Position numbers and translations under genes: made by a program. 64,000 nucleotides of DNA from Eudromia elegans (lineage: Eukaryota; Chordata; Aves; Tinamiformes; Tinamidae), in NCBI GenBank assembly GCA_003342815.1, contig PTEX01000003.1, positions 3,536,611-3,600,610 on the forward strand. The letters are read 5' to 3'. Below the pieces are notes generated by a model, which did not search any database, was not told where the DNA came from, and worked only from the letters and a program-made list of their open reading frames with translations. Positions 47,472 through 58,665 of this stretch are shown piece by piece. Within the stretch, counting starts at the first letter, position 1; every line of letters starts with the position of its first letter.

Positions 47472-48734
47472 GTGAGTATCTAGATTACAGTTCTTCTTAA
47501 GTCAGAATAACTGGGGATCTTGCACTTTTTGCAGCATTATGAATTGGAGTCTGAAACCTGATCTGGAAAATAATTTGCTCCCTGTGTGGTTTGCAAAGGA
47601 AAAAGAGCGAGTCCCTGGGTCACAAAGTCCCCATGCTGAAAATCTGATAAACCAAAAGATGCCTTTCAAGCTGTGTGCCAAAGCAAAGTCATTGTTTTGC
47701 AGGACTGATGAGAAAGAAAATATTTTAATTTTTAGTGGACTTGAGGGAAAGACTTAGTATGGGCACTGTGTAGACTTGCTATGTATGTGTTCATACCACA
47801 TTGTCTGTATGTACATCTAAATTACAGTGCTTTTCTGGAATGTGATAGAATAGTGGTTTTGAAAATCGGGCTCTGCATCCTTCTGGTCATGCCACACTGT
47901 TTTATTCCCCCATTGCTGAGTCTGGCCCATAGCAGCTGTGTATGGAGCCGAGGTGTGGAGAGGCTGCCTGCTTCGCTGGCATCTGCTGTTAACCCAAACC
48001 CGAGTTTGAATTCAAATGCAAAAATTCTGCTTGATTGAAGTATCTGTATGCAAACTTCAAACCCCATCCTGCTTCTCTGATGCATCTAATTAGCATCATG
48101 ATCAAGACCAGAGTGAGTAGGAAGAATTTCTCTCTCCCTCTACAGTCCTGAAAATTTTTTCCTTCGGCTGAATATGAAAGATGCAGTACATGAGCTTCAG
48201 AAATTTTGTTTTTCCCCAATGAGGTGCCTCGACTTTTTCTCAAAACCAACACTTTGCTGAAAAAACGTTTTTCCCAGAGGACATCTTTGACTTTGTTTCT
48301 GTGAGAAGGTCATAAGAACACAGCTGAATGCCTAGGAAAACTGCTGTGTTCTTCCTAGGAGAGACTGAAAGAAGGTGGCAGGTAAACCTAGACTTTCTGC
48401 TCGCTTTCCCTGGCCTCAGCTGGTATCCAGTTCTGCATGTACAACATGGGCTGCAGGGATGCAGTGAGCCACTATGCAGGAAGCCTTGTTGACTCCATCA
48501 CCATTAACACTCTTCTTGATTTCTTCCTTTTGTTCCTTGGATTCATTTGTTTTGAACTTCATGTCCAAAGAAGAAGGAGAAGGGAAAACTACACAAAAGA
48601 CTCAGATAGTGACCTTGTTAGCCTGGCAGCCTGCTGGAAGTTAAGACAAAATCTACTATAAACATTATCTGGGCAGGATAATAGCTCTTCACATTTGTTT
48701 GTGAATCGCCTAGCACAGGCTGGCTGCTGAGATA

Positions 48735-50075
48735 TCTGTCCCTGGGAAAGTAATGGAGCAGGTCATCCTGACTGCTGTTTCCAGGCACATGAAGGAGAAG
48801 AAGGTGCTCAGGAGTAGCCAGCATGGGTTCACCAAGGGGAGATCATGCTTGACTAACCTGATAGCCTTCTATGATGGGGTGACTAGATGGATAGATGAGG
48901 GCAGAGCGGTGGATGTCATCTATCTGGACTTCAGTAAGGCTTTTGACACCGTCCCTCACGGCATCCTCCTGGGCAAGCTCCAGAAGAGTGGGTTAGATGA
49001 GTGGACAGTGAGGTGGATTAGGAACTGGCTAAATGACAGGGCCCAGAGAGTAGTAATCGGCGGTGCCGAGTCCAGCTGGAGGCCTGTGGATAGTGGTGTC
49101 CCCCAGGGGTCAGTCCTTGGTCCGGTCCTGTTCAATTTATTCATTAACGACCTAGATGAAGGGATGGAGTGCTCCCTCAGCAAGTTTGCTGATGATACTA
49201 AGCTGGGAGGAATAGCTGACAGCCCTGAGGGCTGTGCTGCCATCCAGAGGGACCTGGACAGACTGGACAGCTGGGCGGCGAGTAACCTCATGAAGTTCAA
49301 CAAGGGCAAGTGTAGGGTCCTGCACCTGGGGAGGAATAACCCCAGACATGCCTACAGGCTGGGGACCGACCTCCTGGAGAGCAGCCCCGCAGAGAGGGAC
49401 CTGGGCGTCGTGGTGGACGACAAGTTGACCATGAGGCAGCAGTGTGCCCTCGTGGCCAAGAAGGCCAATGGGATCTTGGGGTGCATTAAGCAGAGCGTCT
49501 CCAGCAGGTCGAGGGAGGTGATTCTGCCCCTCTACTCAGCCCTGGTGAGGCCGCACCTCGAGTACTGTGTGCAGTTCTGGGCTCCCCAGTGCAGGAGGGA
49601 TGTGGAGCTGCTAGAGAGAGTCCAGCGCAGGGCCACAAAGATGATTAGGGGCCTGGAACATCTGCCCTATGAGCAAAGGCTGAGAGAGCTGGGCCTCTTC
49701 AGCCTGGAGAAGAGAAGGCTGAGAGGGGACCTGATCAATGTATATAAATATCTCAAGAAAGGGAGTGAGGAGGAGGGGGCTGGCCTCTTCTCAGTGGTGG
49801 CTAGTGATAGAACTAGGGGAAATGGCCAAAAATTGAGGCACCAAAAGTTCAACAGGAACTTGAGGAAGAATTTCTTAACGGTGAGGGTGACAGAGCACTG
49901 GAACAGGCTGCCCAGAGAGGTGGTGGAGTCTCCTTCTCTGGAGATCTTCAAAACCCGCCTGGACATCACCCTGTGCCACATGCTCTAGGGGACCCTGCGT
50001 GTGCAGGGGGGTTGGACTAGATGACCTCTACAGGTCCCTTCCAACCCTAGCCATTCTATGATTCTATGATTCTAT
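48735..50075 (+). mobile_element. 5'-truncated CR1 LINE with intact RT reading frame
   Basis: About 1.34 kb of CR1 on the host strand. It starts inside ORF2 (GTCCCTGGGAAAGTAATGGA region), runs through the reverse transcriptase and C-terminal part, then a short 3' UTR with TTGGACTAGATGACCTCTAC. It ends in two and a half copies of the octamer ATTCTATG at 50053-50075. CR1 ends in such octamers and not in poly-A. ORF1, the endonuclease domain and the N-terminal RT are missing, the usual result of incomplete target-primed reverse transcription. The 5' junction is placed where CR1 similarity begins, with a few bases of uncertainty. Confidence 0.96.
48753..49988 (+). CDS. CR1 ORF2 remnant: reverse transcriptase, C-terminal part
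   Basis: An uninterrupted 411-codon frame ending in TAG at 49986-49988. Visible landmarks: [15 protein letters not shown] at 22-36, RT motif [10 protein letters not shown] at 57-65, motif [15 protein letters not shown] at 114-127, and the catalytic box FADD at 145-148. The C-terminal CR1 signature includes [21 protein letters not shown] and [10 protein letters not shown]. The first ATG is internal to the original ORF2, and the frame stays open upstream to the insertion junction. The protein would lack the endonuclease needed for normal mobilisation, and the fragment has no promoter of its own. It is transcribed only as part of the host intron unless a cryptic promoter exists. The lack of stops or frameshifts suggests a fairly young insertion. 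Confidence 0.95.
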   Translation: MEQVILTAVSRHMKEKKVLRSSQHGFTKGRSCLTNLIAFYDGVTRWIDEGRAVDVIYLDFSKAFDTVPHGILLGKLQKSGLDEWTVRWIRNWLNDRAQRVVIGGAESSWRPVDSGVPQGSVLGPVLFNLFINDLDEGMECSLSKFADDTKLGGIADSPEGCAAIQRDLDRLDSWAASNLMKFNKGKCRVLHLGRNNPRHAYRLGTDLLESSPAERDLGVVVDDKLTMRQQCALVAKKANGILGCIKQSVSSRSREVILPLYSALVRPHLEYCVQFWAPQCRRDVELLERVQRRATKMIRGLEHLPYEQRLRELGLFSLEKRRLRGDLINVYKYLKKGSEEEGAGLFSVVASDRTRGNGQKLRHQKFNRNLRKNFLTVRVTEHWNRLPREVVESPSLEIFKTRLDITLCHML

Positions 50076-51370
50076 ATAAAAAATACAGCAGAAGCTGCAG
50101 AATTTCCAGTACAAATATATAGAAAGAGGAGACAGTGCAGCAGTATAATACAGACCAACTTTCTAAAAGTAACTGTGATGTGAGGTCTGCTGAGAAAGAT
50201 AAATCTCCAGTGGTACAAAGTGCTCTGTGTGGGTGATAATCCATGTCCAGGTGGCACTCAACTGACATAAGAGGAGGTCTACAGAAAACAGCCTGAATTT
50301 CCCACAGGAGCCAACTTTGACTCACTTCCTGAGCTTCTGCAGTAACTTAATCATATCTGAGCAAGAATGACTATCATATCTTGCATTTTCTCTTTTGCTT
50401 ATGTGCAGTTTTAGCCACTATAGACGATAAATTATAGATGAAGCTCTTAGGTTTCCCTAAACAGAGGTTGTTAATATTTAATTTCTGTAAAATCAAGTTC
50501 AGAGAATATCTATTTTTCCTTCAAAGTGCCTGGAAGACCTAGAAGAATGCTCCTGGTTCACTGGTCCCTATGATGCTGTTATGTCCTACAAAAACAGTTG
50601 AGGGAGACTGGCATTTTGATATGGTGCCTTCTGGTAATGCTTAGAAACATGGAAAACATCATGAATATCTCATCTTGATGAGATGTGGGCTTGAAGAGAC
50701 TTCAGTACAGAATAGTTGTAATAACAAAAATGACTGTAAGCAGGTCAAGTTCTTTTAGTTCTTGTAAACAGAATACACGAAGCTGAGCTCATGTAAACCC
50801 TTCTCCCTCCTGGAGTTTGTGTTTAATGCTGCCACAGCTATCAGCAGTGAGCCCCTTTTTGGGCAGTGCTCAGCACCCAACCCTGCAGGCAGCAGCTGGG
50901 CCCCCCAGGAGGATGCCCCTCTGTGTGGGGCCCATCAGAGCCACACATCTGCTCTCAGGGTGTCTCAGTGCCACGGCCTCTCCCTTGCCTGGTGGCTCAA
51001 GGTGACCTGCAGGAGGGTCACCCAGGGGTGGAGAACTGTGGCACCGCATTATGGGAAGAATCGCTTGGCTGCTGGCGAGCATGAGGAGAGCGCTGATGGT
51101 TTGAATTTCATGCTCCGTGGGCAAGACTTGGCAGAGCTGGGTGCAGTTAAATGGCAGCCATCGAAATCAAGCGTCGGCTTCCTCCGCAAGCGTGTCCTGA
51201 GGAGCACCCTCCCCAGGCACACCACTGCTCCTGGAGGCTTCTCCGGGAGGTGGCTTAGCCAAGCACGCAGACTTGCCTGCCCCTTCCAGAGCCTATTGTC
51301 AGGCAGGGGCTTCTTTATGTTCCTTGGACAGTTTCACTTGTATGCTTACTTTCAGAAGCATGGTTTGGGG

Positions 51371-51398
51371 GTTTTGTTTTGTTTTGGTTTTGTTTTTT
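51371..51398. repeat. Degenerate (GTTTT)n repeat
   Basis: Several imperfect copies of GTTTT in intron 5, a simple repeat. Confidence 0.8.
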
Positions 51399-51911
51399 AG
51401 TAGTTTGATTTGCTTTTAAGCAGAGAGAGGCCACAGTGGAGTTTTATGATGGCTCTTTAGCAAGAGAAGAGCCGGTGATAGGGAGACTGATGGAGGGCTG
51501 GTGCACGGAGCCAGCAGCAGCAATGTGCATCTATTGAGGTTAGTGGTGCCACGTGCTCCCTTCTGCTCTTGGAGGTCATCGTGAAGAGCCAGAGCATGCA
51601 GCATGCTGGAGGTGGCATGAGGTGGCATTTCTGCAGGTCCAGCAGGGCATGTCTGCTAATATGACTCCCACCTTGCTTCCCAGTTTAGACATACTCACTG
51701 TTACACTGTTGAATAAAGCTGGAGAACCTGGTGCAGCTCCTCTGTGCAAGACTGGAGCAAAAGCCTCTTTTCTATCGCATGGTGTCCCAGCTTTCACCTC
51801 TGGCTGCAAGCATGGCGGGGAGGGAAGTCATCACGCAGGGAGATGAGGCAAGCACGTCCTAACAGACTGCAAAGATTAGCCCATAAATGCATTTGTTTAA
51901 TAGCAATTTTT

Positions 51912-51923
51912 TTATATATATAT
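51912..51923. repeat. Short (TA)n tract
   Basis: Six TA steps in intron 5 after a poly-T run. Confidence 0.75.
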
Positions 51924-53081
51924 AGGGCATGTTTGTAAAAAATAGTATACTTTTCTAAATCTTGTGATCATTAGTTTCTTTGGGATTTTTTAGAGAAATT
52001 TGATATAGAAGCCAAATTTGTGTCCTGAGATGCAATTGCCTTTTGGTTGTCTTTGAGAACAAAGGATAATTTTGCAGGTAAATCAAAAAAATAATTAAAG
52101 CACAATTATGTTTTGCTAGTATTTTTGAACACTACTAAGTTGAGGCATCATTAGTGTGGCAGAGAAATTGAGTAGCTGGCTTGGGCAGATGACTGCTTTC
52201 CTGGTGCTCTCTTTCTCCCAAATGAGAAACCGACTGAGTTTCTTTATATAACTGCTGGTGCTAACTGCTCCGTTGTTTCGTTTGAAATTCATCAGTGCAA
52301 CAGATACAGAGACCTTTTTGATTCCAGTGCTGCCTTATGGCTGTTGTCAGGCTAACAGTGAAGTGGCATTAAAAACATAGAATAGTAACATGGTGATGGA
52401 ACCGAAAAGAGAGAAATATATATATTTTTGTCTAGTACTTGTTTCTTTAGTAAAAGACAGAGAAAAAACAGATTCAGTAATGAGCACAACCTCCTTTTCT
52501 GTCTTTATTTTCCCCGTTTGATTAGATCCTGACATGCACAAACTTCTCTTTCTTCACACAGCCTCTAAAGCTGCTGGGCCTCTGAGCGTCTCTCAGTGGA
52601 GAGATCTCCAACATCCCAATTTCCACCAGCCTTCTGGGCTTCACAGAAGCTTTTTTGCTGTTTTCTTGCAAAAACACTTGCTGTTTTCTGAGGGCATAAA
52701 GGGAATTTGAGCTACTGCCTTACACCTTGGGTAGGAGAGAGAATATCTGTGCTTTCAGGATGCTGAGGATGCAGAAGCCCAGAGGCTGTTAAGAGGAACC
52801 ACTTGAGGTGGGAGAGAGGGTGAGGGCAGAAGCTCAGTGGCTTTTGCAGATCAGTCTCCCATGTCCCTGCCCTTGTGGCTCTGGTCATGGCTGGATTGCC
52901 CTGGGCTTTCCGTGGTTGTTTGTGACACTCCAAGATCCAACCCTGGAGGACGCACAGAAGCTGCATGTTCCGGCCAGCGCCCATCATGGTTTGCAGGGGA
53001 AGGAGGTGCCGTCCTGTTGTCCCATAGGTTGTCCCCAGGCTCTCCCCACGCTGATGGCGGCTGCAGCAGTGTCACCGTGGC

Positions 53082-53117
53082 GTGCCCTTGCACCCTGGGG
53101 TGCCCTTGCACCCAGGG
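53082..53117. repeat. 18-bp tandem duplication with internal dyad
   Basis: Two adjacent copies of GTGCCCTTGCACCCWGGG differ at one base (T in the first, A in the second). Each copy contains the dyad GTGC-CCTT-GCAC. It lies in a GC-rich part of intron 5. Confidence 0.85.
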
Positions 53118-54267
53118 CGTCCCCCGCTCCCAGGTGTCACCAGTAAAACTTCCTCAGCCGCAGCTGCAGGGGTGGGCACGGAGCAGCTGCAGATACACAC
53201 GTAGCCCTCAAGCCCCAGTGGTGCCGCGCGACCCTCCTTGTCCCAGTTTTCTTGAGGAGGCCTCGGAGGGCCCCGCAGCACCCTGGCAGGAGGCAGGCTG
53301 GAGACCTGTTGTCTTCCCGCTCAGTCACCTCTTCGGGTCAGTGAGAGCGGAGCAGGTGTCTGTGTGGAGATGGGCTGCCGTTTGCCAGCCTGGCAGACTC
53401 CCCAGCACCCTCCCACTGCCTGGTTTTCAGCCCAGAGCGAGGTCTGGTGGTGGCTTCCACGGCTCGTAATAGCCGGGAGCCTTGGCAGAGCCGCTGCCGC
53501 TGGAATGGCACCACACTGGCAAAAGGCAAGAGCTGCTGAGGGAATCTGCAAGGAGGCTTTTCATAGCAATTCTGTAAGTGCAACCGTCAGTCACTGAGCT
53601 GTCAGATGGTACTGAGGGAGGAAATTTGGACTGTGTACAGCGTAAGTAAAGCTGCTTCAGCAACTCCACGTGTCCTGTGGCACAGTCTGCTGGTGCGTTG
53701 CTGAGCCTTTCCAGGTACGCTTTGACAGGTAGCTGTGATCTGAGAACCACCACGTGAAGTAAATGCTCTTCCCCGTATCATGTGTGCCAGCAGGTTTGAG
53801 CAGAAAGACAGCGTTAAAGGGTTTTTTCAGTTAAAACCCGGGGGAAGGGCAAAGAGGATGGCAAAAAAGGACTTTGCATGTCACAGGGATGGAACTAAAG
53901 GGAGAGGTAAGTAGGGATTATAAATATAGGGCTTTTGTAAGAATGATTTCCAGCAAGCATGGGTGACTTTGCTGACACGTTAAAAAAGTGTTCTTAATGC
54001 TACCAATGAGAAAATAGATGAGCAAAAGGAAAAGGTAAAGAAAGAATAAATGCTTAAAGTTAACTTACTCTACAGTACAAAAGATAGATGAGAACAGTTG
54101 TTTGAAAACTCAGTTGACTAGTGATAAGGCTGCTTCTTAGTCAAAATGCTTAATAGAGTAAGAAGTCTCTTCTGAACTGTTAGAGCACAGTAGATGTGAC
54201 ATCTCAAAGACTTTAAATGAAGCATTTATTACATAACAGCTCTGACTTTCTTCCTTTTTACTTCCAG

Positions 54268-54364
54268 ATCATAGAAATAATCACATTCTGCATTCTCCTC
54301 TACTTTTACAAAAGAAAGGCCGTGAAGCACATTGTAGTTTTGTTAATGCTGGTAGCACTACTGG
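54268..54364 (+). CDS. NIPAL2: NIPAL2-like exon 6, TM5 end and TM6 start
   Basis: 97 bases encode residues 177-208 plus the first base of codon 209. The acceptor is TTTTTACTTCCAG and the donor GTAAGA. The peptide is IIEIITFCILLYFYKRKAVK followed by HIVVLLMLVALL. A hydrophobic helix ending in the basic YFYKRK turn, then a second helix, matches the NIPAL2/NIPAL3 block EIxxFCxLLYFYKxK. ILLYFYKRK in particular agrees with NIPAL2 as I recall it. Confidence 0.97.
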
Positions 54365-56469
54365 GTAAGAACATGTTATTCACTTCAATGTTGCTGTCTG
54401 TTGCTTGATAATTCCTTGTCACTCAGTCCCCCTTGTTGGTCCAGATCCAGCCATTCAAAGCTGTGTGCTGCAGGAGAATCCTTAAAAACAATTACTCGTA
54501 CATGATTTTACAGTGGTCCCTTTTCAAAGAGAAAAAACAATTGCTAAACACAGTTTCCATGCATATTGCTAGGGCTCTTTCCTTTTACAGATTTGCTTAA
54601 ATTAATATGCTGTTGGAGTCTTATAAATTAACACTTTATGATTAGATACAGGGACTGAGGATTACTGAGTCCATTTGATATGTTTTTTTGAGAGCAAAAG
54701 TGGTGAACATCAGTACTTTAAAACAGAGCAAGTGAAGACCTTGTGGGCACTGTAAGTATAGGCAGTGCTACAGCGTGGCTGCCTGGAAACTTCTCTTTGA
54801 ATTGCCTCTGCCTGCCTGCAGCTGCACCTTACTGTGCTTCAGCACTTCTTCAGAAGCATGACAAGTGTGCAGCGGGCCACTGAAGTTTGTGTTCTGATTA
54901 ATGTTGCTGTCAGAAAATAATCAATATCCAGAGAAACAGGGAAGATCATTTTCTAAGGCAGCTTTTGATAAAGTCAGATTTGAATCAATTTTGAAAAAAG
55001 GACGGAGGTTGCCTATAAAGTTCTGCTGCTTGCAGGATATATTATGAATTCGTTACCACTCCACGTCTTCTCCCATCTTTGCCTTCGCAGTTTTCTTCAG
55101 AAACTCTCATGAGACAGCATATTTATTTGATGATTGAGGTGAAAGGGGCTGAAGCTGTGCCACTGATACCCATCCGTTTTTCACTGAGTTCAGTGGGTAC
55201 ATGTATCAGCTTGCAAAAACTTTGGAAACATGTTTATAATGGAACTGGTCAGAAATGTTTTGATAAAGTGGAGTTTCAGCAGAGTTTGCCAGCTACACAA
55301 TTTGGATTTAATTGAGTATGATTTGTTAGTTGGATTTCACCAGATTCTTGCCTGCTTTATTACTCAGCTGATTAGCTTGGGCTTACAGATTTATCACTTT
55401 GGGACAGTCCACCTACTTAAATTCCCTGTCGTGAGGAATGTTCGGATCTTTAGAACTATGTTATCCTTCAGGGATCTCCACACTCTCCACACGAGACAGA
55501 GATTTAAGAGTCTCCAGTGTCTCGTGGGTAAGTGTTTGACTTCCCTTGGCTTGCAGGACAATGTAGGATGTGCGGGTTCAAGCAGGTCTCGGACCTCACG
55601 TGGAACCTGGGAGCTTTGGGTCCCAGTGTAAGGCTCTGTCACCAGGAGCAGGAAAAGCTGAGGACTCCAAGCAGTTTCAGGCTCCTTGCTGCATAGCGGG
55701 AGCTCTGGAGGTGCCAGGATGGGTTTTCCTTCCTGAGTGCTGCAGTTTGGGGCAGACTGACCATGGGGCTGCCCCAGGCGGGGATGCAGGTTTTGCTGTG
55801 GAGCCTGGGGCCTGGAAACCCCAATAGCAAAGAGATGCGCAGGGTGCTCCAGGCCCTTCGATTCCCCAGCAGGAACTAACTGTATTTGGTGGCCAGGTTG
55901 AAATCAACCTAAAAGTCCCAAATTCAGCTAGTGGCTGCTGAGGTTTGGGTGAGCGTAGGCAGCTTCAGAAATAATGTGGTATTAATTCTGCTCTGTTAAA
56001 AAAGACACAAACAAACAAATTCTGCTTCACGGGGACGTCTGAAATACTGATGTTGCCCTTGAGCAGGAAATGCAGAACTGTGGCTGGCTGCAGGCCTGGT
56101 GCCTGGCAGCCCCTAAACTCAAACCACCTTTAGTCCTCTGCTCTCTGGCCTTTCCCCTGAGCAGAGGCTTGGGGAGCTTTTCTGGTTCACCAGGCCTGAG
56201 AGCAGGCCCAGGCGCTTCGCTCTCCATCATCTGACACGTTAAGAGCCCTCGGAGAGCCCTGGCTACAAGAGCAGTGGACAAGGTTTGGGGGCTCTGTGCA
56301 GAAAATTCCTTTGGACAGCTTGTGGAGGGGAATTTCTGCCTTTTCTAACATTTGCACTGAGAACTTCTTGGAAGAGGGTTCATAACGATATAAATTAAAT
56401 GAAGAAAAGCTTTTCTAAAGAGGTTGCAGCATTTGTGTTTCATTGGATACACTGAGATCTACTTTTATA

Positions 56470-56490
56470 TTCTATATTTAAAATATAGAA
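56470..56490. repeat. 21-bp AT-rich palindrome
   Basis: TTCTATATTT and AAATATAGAA flank a single central A and pair perfectly over ten bases. It lies in intron 6. Confidence 0.8.
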
Positions 56491-58151
56491 CTGATCGTAA
56501 AATTTGCAAACATTTTGCTTAGTGCAAGCCTGCAAGTTGCCTTGGTAAGAACTATCTTACCTCATGGATAATGGGAGTTACCATAAATTCAGAGGAGAAA
56601 TTCCAGATTAAAGTGGGATTTCTGAGTTTCCTGTTCCAACAGCTGGACAGTGACATCATTTGTCACACGAGCTTTGGGGAGGTCATTCTATTAGAGATTA
56701 GCAAAACCATTTCCTAGGTTTCAAAACCTATTCCAGGGCTGCTTTGACTAAAAGAACATTTTGCTTTTCAGAAAACAAACCAAAAAACTTATGCTTTCTT
56801 TTCTGATTAGTGAATATTATAGGGGATAAAACCTGCAGTATCATCAGATGGTGATACTTTCGAAATCCTTACTCTCGAATGCACAGTTCAAAATAGCAAC
56901 TTTTATGTGTAAATAGTATTTTAAGACAATAACTCCACTATCTTACAGTGAAACTCTGATTTTTTGTTCCCTTTTGTCATATCATTGGCACCACTACTGT
57001 CCCGAATTTGACATACTGTGCTTACTTTGAGTACTACTTTGTTAAACAACGTCACCTATTTCAGTTATGGTGCAAGAAGTGAAATGTTCATGATGAGCAA
57101 AGGTTGTCACTAAAGCGGTGACTTCCTGATTGTGAAGAGGATCATCATGCAGTTCGTAAACTCTCTCTGAACTTCTGGAATAGCTGCAAGAAAAATGCTT
57201 GGAATCAAATCCCCAGACCTGAATCCTTCCTTCTTCCCCCACCCTTTTCCCATCCCTCTTTGGAAAGATCTTGCCAATCTCAATGTTGCATCTATACTAG
57301 GATGAATCAGAAAACTGAAATCAAACACTCCTAAATTCTGAAGAAGGTGGATCCCAGCTGAGGGACTGTGTTCCTCATGATAAATTACCTTTCTTTTAAG
57401 GTCATTTCTACACTCTGACTCTTATTATTCTTACTTTGTTTTGAATTTGTTACATTTTACTTGAGTAATCACAAACTACTTATCTTAGATTCAAAAATCC
57501 AAGAGCACACTCCAAAAAGAAATCTAGTTGAACTAGATTCATCGCTGAGCTGTCAGCCTCTTTTCTAAATGATGTGTTGCAAGACTTTTCTGGATTGGCA
57601 ACATATATGAAAATCTTTGCCTGCTCTCTTAAACAAGATTCATTTTTGATGATGGAATGGCAATAGCTAAATGGATTGAAAAGGCATTACTTAAATATTC
57701 TGTTAGCAAAATCCAGTCATGGAGCGAAGAGCCTGGCCCCTGGAAAGAAATGCAGATCCCTGTGTTAGTTACCTTGACTCTGTTTATAGCTCATGGGGAT
57801 AGTTTGGTGCCTTTCGATGGGACCTGAAGGGTCAACTCTGTCCAACTTTGACCAGCTCCTTACCCAGCAAGGAAATCCTGAGGGTGGGGAGTTGTTTTAA
57901 ACCTTCAGGCTGACAGTATCACATGCTGTGAAGGAGATGTCCAGAGGCTTTGAGCTGATAATGAGATGCCTCTGACCCTCTCCTGAATTATACAATATGG
58001 GCTCCAAAGTAGCAGCTGGAGCTAAATAAAGCATGTGTGGAAGACGTAGAGACTGTGGTTCCCATTCAATCTGATAGTTCAGCATCTAAGGCATATGCCC
58101 CAAAGTGGGAAAGGGATTCAGCTCTTTCCTCAGCCTAAGTTCAACCTGTCT

Positions 58152-58171
58152 CACACACAAACACACACACC
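58152..58171. repeat. Short (CA)n tract
   Basis: About 20 bp of CA repeats with one AA interruption in intron 6. Confidence 0.75.
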
Positions 58172-58529
58172 AAGTCTTATCTTGCATGATTTTCTGAGGC
58201 CTACATATAAAATAGACTCCAGTCTGACCTACTCTGCTGAGCAGGGGGAATTCCTGGGTAGGTGCAGGGTTGCAGACCTCAATGCCAGAAGAACTTCAAA
58301 GCAAAGCAATAAAGCACACATGGAGTTAATGTCACTCGGAGCTTAGGCAGTAGCTTAGCAAGGGTTTATAAATTCATGTGTTTTGATTTAGTCATCAAAA
58401 CTCTACTCCAGTCTCTCTTCACATGAGAGAGTCCCTTGGATGCAACCTGGCACATGGTTCTCCCTCGCTGATGCTCTGAGGCACTTGCTGTGGATGCTGC
58501 CCTACTAATCTCTCCCCTTTTTCTTTCAG

Positions 58530-58665
58530 CCTCGCTGATGGTCATTGCTGTAAAGGCTGTGGCAGGCATGATAACACACTCTGTGAAGGGTAAAATGCAG
58601 CTTGCTTATCCTGTGTTCTATATCATGTGCATTTTAATGGCAGCTACTTGTGCTTTCCAAGTCAA
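58530..58665 (+). CDS. NIPAL2: NIPAL2-like exon 7, TM6 end and TM7
   Basis: 136 bases complete codon 209 (G|CC, alanine) and encode residues 210-253 plus two bases of codon 254. The acceptor is CCCCTTTTTCTTTCAG and the donor GTAAGT. The peptide reads SLMVIAVKAVAGMITHSVKG and then KMQLAYPVFYIMCILMAATC followed by AFQV. The VKAVAGM block and the short polar turn KMQLxYPxFYIM are strong NIPAL2/NIPAL3 markers. Confidence 0.97.

Larger units (their letters stand above)
47472..54267 (+). other. NIPAL2: Intron 5 of NIPAL2-like gene (6.8 kb)
   Basis: Phase-0 intron, donor GTGAGT, acceptor TTTTTACTTCCAG. It contains the large sense CR1 (about 48735-50075). Downstream is a GC-rich stretch (about 50820-51300 and 52800-53540) with open frames of about 190-210 codons but no recognisable domains, and an 18-bp tandem duplication at 53082-53117. 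The intron also holds short (GTTTT)n and (TA)n tracts. Confidence 0.8.
54365..58529 (+). other. NIPAL2: Intron 6 of NIPAL2-like gene (4.2 kb)
   Basis: Phase-1 intron, donor GTAAGA, acceptor TTTTTCTTTCAG. It holds a palindromic AT segment at 56470-56490 and a short CA tract at 58152-58171. A GC-rich stretch at about 55560-56280 shows open frames on both strands but nothing recognisable. Confidence 0.8.

Noticed and set aside
48956-49981. Minus-strand open frames inside the large CR1
   Set aside because: They are antisense shadows of the reverse-transcriptase frame.
50819-51400. 193-codon open frame downstream of the CR1 in intron 5
   Set aside because: GC-rich intronic sequence with simultaneous open frames on both strands and no domain.
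52837-53469. 210-codon open frame in intron 5
   Set aside because: Proline- and serine-rich translation typical of GC-rich non-coding DNA, with several overlapping frames on both strands.
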